DNA from: Onchidella celtica
Taxonomy: Eukaryota; Mollusca; Gastropoda; Systellommatophora; Onchidiidae
DNA: 64,000 bases
NCBI GenBank assembly: GCA_963931925.1
Contig: OZ007571.1
Location: 14,341,506-14,405,505, forward strand
Direction: 5' to 3'
This document shows, in pieces, positions 42,086 through 64,000 of this stretch; the first letter of the stretch is position 1, and each line of letters begins with the position of its first letter. A program made the translations under genes and the position numbers. Under the pieces are notes generated by a model. The model ran no database searches, was not told where the DNA came from, and saw nothing but the letters and a program-made list of their open reading frames with translations.

Positions 42086-42731
42086 AGACGAGAGCCTGCT
42101 CCACGTGGGAAACATCTCAAATTTGTCAGGAACATGGGCGTTCCATACTTAGTCGAGTTATCAGACTTTGGGGGTCTACCCCAGCAAGCAGGCCTGGGGA
42201 AATCCGACGCATAGAATTGACGTCAACTTTGCACATAGGAATAATGTCGTTCCTACGTAGATCGGCTGCCAGCGACATCCCGTTGACGTCAGTTTGAGAT
42301 AGAGAGCCTGCCCTTACGCCAGTCCTATCAACCGCACGTAGGCCTACATCCTGGACACATCCACGTCGGATTGACATAGCGATGCTGGCTGGGACCCTTC
42401 GTAGCGTTGTCTCAGGGACAAACAAAAATATCTCACCTTTGCAGATTACATGACCGTGTGTTACAGGTGTATGGCAGAATTTTTATGTGTTGACCTGTTG
42501 ATTTCTTTGCGCCTTAAATGTAAATGTGATCCTTTTCCAAGTATTTCTGCTGTTTCAAGAACTGCTGTGATATTCAGGATGCTGGTACTTTCAAAATGAA
42601 TCTGGTCTTTTAATGTTGCTTTGTAATTGTACTGATGCATATTGAGAAGTATACTAGGCCGCATATGACTTGCAATAAACTTTTAATCGGCGGTAATTTT
42701 TGAACGGCTGGAGATAATTGAATGCAATAAA
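42086..42731 (+). other. SLC44A1: Probable 3' UTR of SLC44A1
   Basis: Candidate polyadenylation signals aataaa are at 42674-42679 and 42726-42731. The first 330 bases include a reverse copy of dispersed repeat family 1 (42165-42415). The extent is inferred. Confidence 0.4.
42165..42415 (-). repeat. Dispersed repeat family 1, copy 5 (reverse)
   Basis: Contains aggaataatgtcgttcctac and gtagatcggctg, the reverse complement of the family core. It is downstream of the SLC44A1 stop and so may be transcribed in its 3' UTR. Confidence 0.55.
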
Positions 42732-45700
42732 AAGCCTTGTCATCCTTAATTCAAATTCTACTGATCTCATAAATGAACTAGATATAGATTTAAATGAGCA
42801 TTTCAGGCAAGATACAAACGGTCAGAACACGTGACCCGACAGGCTGAAACCTCATGTAGTTCTGAACCATGTGGTTTGGTGGTCCAAGACAGGACATCAA
42901 GTCGTACGAAAATAAACGATTTTATTTCACGGGAACAATATTTGTTTATTAATTTTTGTTTTTTAAATTTTGAATTAACCTAATAATCAGAGTTACAGCT
43001 GTTTAAAGTTTGTTGCAAGAGAGTTATGCTGCTTGGTATACCAACACCAACTACCTTCATTACATATTTGTGGAGACGGTGAGATGTGATAAAATTATTT
43101 CCAAATAAGTATGATGTATGAAGACAATTATTACATGTACCATAATATGTATTCTGGGAGTTATTATCTTTATCAAACATCAGGCAGCTTTGCAAATTTT
43201 GGTTAGGGAGAACCCTGTGATTAAAAATTTTATTTCTTTATTGGAAATTTTATTATTAACCACATGTTTGTTATGCTCTAAGATCATTTCCAGCAAATGT
43301 TTAAAATAATTAAATCAGCACATTAACGTTACCATTCCCTAAGAGTTAATAATTCAAAAATTCAAAATACTGATATTCATAAACATAAGGCTGCTATTAA
43401 CCGCCAACATTATTGGCGGATACTACCCAGGTTTATCCGCCAACAACATCGGCCCAGGTTAATCTGCCAGTATTAGGATCAACTAAATACAAATACAAAA
43501 AAAAAGTGGATTTATCCCCTATTGTTGATTGGTTTTTGATTTTAAAAAAATTGAACAGATTGATTCCTGATAAAAAAGACTTATTAAAAAAAAAAAATAC
43601 CCTCCTAAGTATTGAACCACGGTCGCGATCACGTGATTGACAGGCAAAGATGCTGACCACTACATTATTGAGGACCTTGTTTAATTGTGAAGAAATTCTT
43701 CCAAAATAAACATCACTAAACATGTTATTGGCGGATAAGCACTCTGTAAATATATTATTTATACTAGCTGAGTTACCCGGCCCTGCCCGGGAGAATGATC
43801 TAAATCTAGGACACAAAGTAAAGTTCCTTCCACAGACAAAAAAATACCATAACTGCTTCAGTATCGACTCGGATTCCTTGCCAACTCTTGAGTTTGTTTA
43901 CCCTTTTACGCTAAAGTTCACAGGCGATCCATGTTTTCGTTAATCCACAATTTGCTTCTTTCAGCGCATGAACGATGAGGGAAACTGCTTCACGGTACTA
44001 AAAATAGATGTTAATAGGGTGTCTCTGTTCTAAAAGCATGGAGTCGGAAGTGTTTGTTTCAAATTTTACGTGTGACTTCTGCAAAATGAACAAATTACCC
44101 GTAGTTTGCAGCATTTTTATATTATCTCCTTACATCACAATAAGTCGAGTTACAGGCGATGAAAATGCTTCCAGATTATTGGAGCCGTCCCAAAAAAGGG
44201 CCTTTGAGGGCAGAACTTTCACCCTTAGCTCCATTATAGTATGATAAGTATATCCAAAGCTGCATTGAATGATCATGGTTACAGACTCCCAGGCCAAAAA
44301 GTGATCGAAAAGCAAACTAGTTTTAAAACTTCATCGTAACTAGACCATTTTGTGCCGAAATAAAACACTTTTTCTTCTCTGAAAAAGAAGCCAAAACCGA
44401 TTTCTAGTTTTGGGGAACGGTGACGATTAATTTTATACTTCAACTGTTTTCTAAGTGTAGCTTGATAACATTGTCTAAAAGCTTGATGAATTAAATCAGT
44501 TGTCTGAAATAAATTAGGTTGTTCGCATTGTGTATCTCTTTAATTTTTGCAGTTATGAAATATGTAAAATTGCACACTTGGGTACTTTTGAAATATCAGA
44601 AATTGGAGGTACTTTTGAAATATCAGAAATTGGACATGCCAACATCATGCAGCTTAAATAATTTGTCTATCATTTTTCTGTAAAATTTTATTCATCAAAA
44701 CACAAAATATTGTAGAACCATAAAGGAAAGGTGAAAACATTTCGTGCATCTGTTTTAAAATGAACTGCGGGATGCTTAAGTTGAAACACATTGTGTAAGA
44801 TACCAAGGTTTCAATCACAGGAACAAGAAAGTTATAAGCAGCGATTCAACAGGCATACTCCTATTTGCTTTTACATGTACTACAAATGCATCAATCAATT
44901 GTTTAACTCCTCCACTTGAACCTAACATACAGTTGTTCATATTACAGCGTTAATCTGACCACAAACTTAGCTCTTTGTTTGTCTAGTTCATGAACACTTT
45001 GTTTCAGTGATGTTTTCCTTTTGGTTTTGTTTTCCTTTTCCAGTACTATTCAAAATTAATCAAGCATTATATCACAGAAATGTGTGTGTTCAATCCCATT
45101 CAGATTTTCATAAACTGCACAAAGAATGTTGAAAGAATATCATACTTTTATTGTATGTGAATTTCAAATTGGCACATTTTATTTCAATTCATTTTGTGTA
45201 GAAATGCAAAAACTAACAGCTTTCAAGTGACCAACGTTCTGAATAAATGAAATTTAAGACTATATGAACATCACATTTATAATATAAATGATAAGAAATA
45301 CACATTTTGATTTATCACATATTTAAACAAACTAAATGATTTCAACAGCCAATGTTGGCAACTTCTTTTGACAAAGGTGAAAATAAGTACATGCATATCA
45401 CCAAGTGACAAAGTAACAATTCTCACTGCTGTCCTATCACATTTCCTTACAGGCGATCCCCCATTTGAATGTGACCCAGATGTATGGAAATGTTAACATT
45501 TGAGTAAAAACATGTTAATCTTCACACTCGTACAGTGATCAGCAGTATACTGCACAGTTACAATGTTATCTTTCAGAACTGTAACACAATGATGAATGTG
45601 GAAACCGTGATGAGATTACACGTATATTGAGTTTTTGGCTTAATATTACACTACGTTTAAAAATGATCTTCTTGTATATAATACAGGTGCCATAATACGA

Positions 45701-45996
45701 TAATAAAAAATATCACAATTTCCCTGACAGGTCATGTTATTCACCCAGGGGTCAACAAAGTGAACAATTATGAAAACCACTGAGCTCCATTTAAACCATT
45801 TGGCTCATCATTATTGGCCCATCAACAAGATGGGGAATCCGTGTACCCTCTCACTCCACATAACTTGATCAATGAATAGTTTTCTTGTTTCCAAGGTGCA
45901 TATCAGGATGAGAATGGATTGTCGTGACATCACATACAGCCACAACCGCCAATAGTCAGTATTAAACTATGCCACAAAGATTGAACTGATCAACAG
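42732..45996. other. AT-rich space between convergent genes
   Basis: No gene was recognised. It probably includes the LRRC40 3' UTR on the minus strand (tttatt, i.e. aataaa reversed, occurs for example near 45177). A tattggcggata string at 43411-43422 and 43727-43738 with ccgccaac copies between suggests a small unclassified repeat, and a tactagctgagttacccgg fragment is at 43764. Confidence 0.4.
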
Positions 45997-60144
<14,148 letters not shown>

Positions 60145-60676
60145 GATGTTTTTATGTTTCCAAGCAGGGTCTGCAAACAAGAAGAATATAATGACAAAAG
60201 GCTTCTATAGGGAGTAATTAACATCAAATAGATCTAATCATATTACATTTTCTGAAATATAACACGCCTACTGAGGAAAGTGAAGGATGGGACAAACAGT
60301 CATCTAAATATGCATTAAAAATGTTAGGGAACATTTTTTTTTGTTTTTTTTGTATTAAATGTATGTAAGACTAAGAGGCATAGAATTAGAATTTATACAT
60401 TCAAATGCAAGGGTCCCACAACTCCAATGTCCACAAAGTATATTTATTATTCTGGCTTTCACACAAAATCAGTGGATTTACAAATGTAGCCTCTAGATCT
60501 ATTTATACTTTTTACACATAGTCTATTGAGCATTAGGCCTACCTACTTGATAATTTTGATATAGAATTATCGATCTGAATTTACAGCAACCAATGCTAGA
60601 TCTAGATCTAATCATTAATGATTTGACTAATCCTTGATCTAATGCAATTTTCAATAAGCAGGGTTTGGTCTGGAGT

Positions 60677-60890
60677 TAGGGTACAAACATAAAGGCCACC
60701 GAATTCTGTCACCGAGCCACTAGGCGCTTTAGGTGAGAAGAATTGCACTAGATCTATATAAACGTACCGAATCAAGGTGGGCTCTATGTGCAGTTGTTGA
60801 AATTATATAGTGCAATTCTTGTTTCTTCTCACCTAAAGCGCCTAGTGGCTTGGTGACAGAATTCGGTGGCCTCTGTGTCTGTACTCTAAG
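60677..60890. repeat. Large inverted repeat upstream of LRRC40
   Basis: A left arm (about 60677-60760, with ccgaattctgtcaccgagcc and actaggcgctttaggtgaga) is mirrored by a right arm (about 60808-60890). Differences are few, including a 4-5-base insertion (gtttc). The spacer is about 45 bases. A foldback or MITE-like element is likely. Confidence 0.8.
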
Positions 60891-61296
60891 AGCATCATTT
60901 AAAAGCGTCGTATGGGCATAAGGAGCATGAGTCATCGCAGATTACTAATGTTATCACTCTGAGGCCCGCACAGCAAGGCGACTTTATGTACTTTTGGCCC
61001 GCGTTCCGATGAATAGGCTATCTGCAGCAATCGTTTGTGATTGTGAAAATAACACCATAATCTTGCCCGATAATCCCTTATATTTCTAACTCTGTCACTC
61101 CTACTTCCAAATGATATTTGAGCGAAACGGGTCAGAATAAACACAAAATAATCTTTTCTCACATTTCGAGAGCCACCGCCGGTAACAACCCAAACATTGC
61201 AGGGGAGAACACCCTAAACCTCTGTTTATGCTATCGTGGAGTATCGCGAATGACTTCCCCTGGTTCAGCAAATCGTTTTTATGTGATGGCTACGCT

Positions 61297-61380
61297 TATT
61301 CGCAGACGTCTGCGGATAAGATCAGAATCTTATTCGCAGATGGATTTTTGGTCTGTGATTTTATTTAGAAAAAGCTCCTT
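61297..61380. repeat. Dispersed element with a 26-bp palindrome, copy 2
   Basis: cgcttattcgcagacgtctg, then cggataagatcagaatctta, then ttcgcagatggattt. It is nearly the same order as 29918-29999, with one mismatch in the palindrome. Both copies continue to an agctcctt string. Confidence 0.65.
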
Positions 61381-62020
61381 TTGATCACAATCCTGGCTTG
61401 TTTTGTTGAATAACTAGGCTCTTCACTCGGTAAGATGGCTCGATTGGGTTTGCCAGGGCGTGTACTTAGTTCAGCTTGCGCAGTTTCTTCATAGAGCATT
61501 ATCAATATCTATATGTCTGTCGGTGTATCTGTCTGTCTGTCTCGTATGTGTTGTTAAAATTTTGTCTCCCGAGCATACATGTGGCTGTAGAAAGTACAGT
61601 AGTAAGAATCAAAGCCTAGATCAATGTAACATCAACGAGCATTCTAAAAGTAAACAACCATACACATGTACGAAAATGACAAAGAAACGTTACTGTTGTG
61701 TTTAGTAATGAAGGCCTATCTCATAAATCACATAAATGGAACAGAAAGATACGGAGCTTCAAATTTATGAAAGTGAAAGGTTCAGCTGGAAACTAAAATA
61801 ATTATGATTAATGTATTCATTTAATTTATACTTTAAAAAAACAACACAAAAAAAAACTCATGTAAATTCTGAGCTCAATAAACGATTCTAAGACGGTATT
61901 GATCTTTTCTCCCAACGGCTATCATTACGTCGGTTTTTCAGTTGTTACCCAACGGCAACTGACGACACTCGGTTCTTCCCAACAACACTAATCTATATAT
62001 GTTACAGTAAGAAAAGGTAT
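61381..62020. other. Non-coding upstream region, nothing recognised
   Basis: Contains a short gtctgtctgtct tract near 61528 and AT-rich sequence. No gene was recognised. Confidence 0.4.
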
Positions 62021-62170
62021 CTAGGGAATACGAGTAATCACTGAATATTTCAGTGAATACGCGTAATCCCTGTTTCACTCGGAGATTTCACGTAATCACT
62101 GAAATAATCAGGAATTACGTGAAATCCCTGAAAAATGGTCCCAGTAGTTACGTGTAATCCCTGATCACAC
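62021..62170. repeat. Iterated cgtaatc-ctgaa inverted motifs
   Basis: The motif gtaatc(a/c)ctg(a) occurs near 62034, 62063, 62092 and 62154, with a related gaaatccctgaa at 62121 and reverse copies between them (cagtgaatacgcg, caggaattacgtg). The arrangement makes two imperfect palindromes, 62023-62070 and about 62082-62126. It lies about 260 bases beyond the end of the Ginger-like coding sequence and could be its subterminal repeat region; this is inferred. Confidence 0.5.
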
Positions 62171-62241
62171 TTGCACACAATGCAAACATTGACAGGCATG
62201 TATAGTATAAAAATTTTATTGCTTAAATAGTTCGGTAAAAG

Positions 62242-62290
62242 ATACACTCTCTCTCTCTCTCACCATCTCTCTCTCTCTCTCTCTCTCTCA

Positions 62291-62329
<39 letters not shown>

Positions 62330-62332
62330 TCC

Positions 62333-62361
<29 letters not shown>
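62242..62361 (+). repeat. (CT)n/(CA)n microsatellite
   Basis: ctctct blocks are broken by caccat and end in cacaca. Confidence 0.95.
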
Positions 62362-62363
<2 letters not shown>

Positions 62364-62426
62364 CTGCTCCACGATATAAAAATAAGCATTTAAAAAAACT
62401 AAAAAATGGCAGACACCATCGACGTT

Positions 62427-64000
62427 GTCACTTGTTACAACAATTGAGGCTGCTATGACAGCGTGAGTTACACTGAAGCCCTGCTTTAAAGCATTTACAT
62501 CGCCTTGTCCTACACTTTTTGGCACCAGTACAGTTGCATCTTGTGAAGCCTTGTCAACCTGAAGAGGATTGAGAAATCACCGCCGAGCGCAGTGAAACTA
62601 TTTTTTCGGTGTTTATGTCGTCAGTGTTTAGAAGACGCTCAGGGCACAGATCCAATTGATTTCTGGAATACAGACCACTGAGAATACCAGCTTTTACAGC
62701 TATCCTATATTGGGTCTGTGTCTTCTCGTCTGTCAATTATGACACCAAGGATATTTCTAGGATCGCCTCTCCCACGATCAACAAGTGGAATTGGCACAGC
62801 AACGTTGTCTCCTTGTTCGCCAGCTCGCATCTCTACACGACTTCTTTTCACCATCCTTTCTGCTTGAGAAGTTTGTGCATTGGCTGCTTCACGACGACGC
62901 CTTTTGATTTGTTTGATGCGTTCTTCGACCCTAAGGTTTTCAGCAGAGGAAACAGGACTGTCAGATGGAGTGGATGAGAGAGACGTCACATGCTCTGATT
63001 GTCCATAAGAGCCAGGACTGTCAACATCGTAGGCAGATGGTGTTGCTGTGGGCGAGGAAGGTCCTGTGGGTAGATCAATGTCTTGTGCTGATGTGCTTTC
63101 AAGTTCGACTGGAAGTAGAACACCGTCTGTCACACCAACTTTTGCTGTTTCATGACTTGTAGCTTGGATCTGGTTTGGGAGAGAGGGTTTTCATCGACAG
63201 CAAGAAGATCTTCCTCAGTCTCCATCCGAGCAATCACTTCCACCGGCAAAGACGAAGTAGTAAGTCCAACACGAGCCTCACAGCCAAACATTGCAGAATA
63301 TGGAGAGCACTTTATCCCGGAATGAAGAGCACTATTTTTCTGGAACTGAACAAATTTGATGCCCGTAGGCCAGTCCTGTGAGTCCTTATCAGCCATCCAT
63401 GCCACCAGCATTTCTTTAATATCACAATTTGCTCGCTCAACCGACCCCTGACTTTGGGGATGGCGAGGCTTACCATGCACCATTTTTAGGTTTGGCCAAA
63501 CTTCCTTCAGCTCTGTGATGACGTGTGAAGTGAACTTGGATCCGTTATCGCTTTGGAGAATAACGGGTGCACCAATGAGAAGAAAAATGTCCAGTAGATG
63601 AAAAGCAACCTCGGCAGCTCTTTTAGACGTCAAGGCTCGAAGGATGCAAAACTTCGTCAAGTGATCCTGGTACACCATGATCCATTTCTTATTGGATCCA
63701 CTGTGCATGCTTTGCATGTCAATAAGATCCACCTGACCCCTTGACGAGAATTCCTTGGTGAGTATTGGACGAACGACAACACCCTTCGTCATCGGCCGTT
63801 TTCGTTTCTTTTGGCATTCTTGACAGAGTGACTTGAACAGCTCAACGGCTTTAGTTGGAATGTTTGCATATTTCTTTTGTGGTTCTTTCAGCATCCGGTC
63901 TCTTCCACCATGGCCAGTTGAGATGTGGGCGCTCTTGACAATATCAAACGTCTCCTCGATGCTCACGTAGTAGAGTGGCGACTCCTCTTGTGCAGAACGT
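62427..64000 (-). pseudogene. Ginger-like (KRBA2-type) transposon integrase, decayed and cut by the window edge
   Basis: This is a DDE-type integrase of the Ginger/GIN group of DNA transposons, the kind often named KRAB-A domain-containing protein 2-like. It is read from 64000 leftward and remains open at the edge. It has an H-x-H plus CQEC zinc-binding region, then the catalytic core with Asp in GQVDLIDMQS, Asp in QSDNGSKF and Glu in GSVERANCDIKEML. A disordered linker, a VPIPLVDRGRGDPRNILG block and a C-terminal Cys-rich CXC-type domain follow. The frame is broken: one shift near 63130, a second that returns near 62710, and an in-frame TGA near 62553. It is therefore not a functional gene in this copy. 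Confidence 0.85.
63130..64000 (-). CDS. Integrase catalytic core of the Ginger-like element (5' partial)
   Basis: The uninterrupted part carries zinc-binding His/Cys and all three catalytic acidic residues with GKPRHPQSQGSVERAN just before the Glu. Its reading continues through the window end upstream of the GTG at 63966, so the true start is outside. It stops at TGA through the first frameshift, before the C-terminal domains. Confidence 0.85.
   Translation of the reverse strand, partial: RSAQEESPLYYVSIEETFDIVKSAHISTGHGGRDRMLKEPQKKYANIPTKAVELFKSLCQECQKKRKRPMTKGVVVRPILTKEFSSRGQVDLIDMQSMHSGSNKKWIMVYQDHLTKFCILRALTSKRAAEVAFHLLDIFLLIGAPVILQSDNGSKFTSHVITELKEVWPNLKMVHGKPRHPQSQGSVERANCDIKEMLVAWMADKDSQDWPTGIKFVQFQKNSALHSGIKCSPYSAMFGCEARVGLTTSSLPVEVIARMETEEDLLAVDENPLSQTRSKLQVMKQQKLV

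Overview
The window reads as nuclear DNA of an invertebrate animal, most likely a mollusc and probably a gastropod. Genes are split by GT-AG introns of 0.3-4.5 kb, tetranucleotide arrays of the ATCT and ATGT type are large and numerous, and the dispersed repeats and transposons (KRAB-A-domain-protein-2-like integrase, hAT-type MITEs, Rex1/Babar-like and L1-like LINEs) are of kinds I associate with molluscan genomes. The species cannot be named from the sequence.

Two complete protein-coding genes could be assembled by eye, and they converge tail to tail. On the + strand, 12622-42085, lies a choline-transporter-like gene (SLC44/CTL family, closest to SLC44A1/CTL1). It has 20 coding exons with compatible splice phases; 1902 coding bases give 633 residues plus stop. 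On the - strand, 60144 down to 45997, lies LRRC40 (leucine-rich-repeat protein). It has 14 coding exons; 1833 bases give 610 residues plus stop. About 3.9 kb of AT-rich DNA separates the two stop codons. A single EGF-like exon of a third gene is on the - strand at 1319-1453.

Region by region: 1-1550 holds tRNA-derived SINE sequence and the EGF exon. 1550-12600 is non-coding, with an ACTC array, a 38-bp minisatellite (5961-6885), a large ATCT array and a 47-bp perfect palindrome. 12622-42085 is the SLC44 gene. Its introns carry a 3.65-kb L1-like LINE with 10-bp target-site duplications, an LTR-like block, a 610-bp direct duplication with a nested Rex1/Babar-like LINE, an R2-type LINE end lying inside a TATG microsatellite, an RTE/I-type LINE fragment, and several copies of one dispersed repeat. 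42086-45996 is the shared 3' intergenic space. 45997-60144 is LRRC40, with an LTR-like block, two hAT-like MITEs and other repeats in its introns. 60145-62400 is the LRRC40 upstream region, with a large inverted repeat and a CT/CA array. 62427-64000 is the decayed 3' part of a Ginger-like (KRBA2-type) DNA transposon that runs off the window edge.

The two genes do not obviously work together. One is a membrane choline or choline-like transporter, the other a soluble leucine-rich-repeat protein of poorly known role. The most distinctive signals are the microsatellite-embedded R2-type retrotransposon end, the nested and TSD-flanked LINE insertions, the splice donor built out of a GTAG repeat, and several large palindromes.
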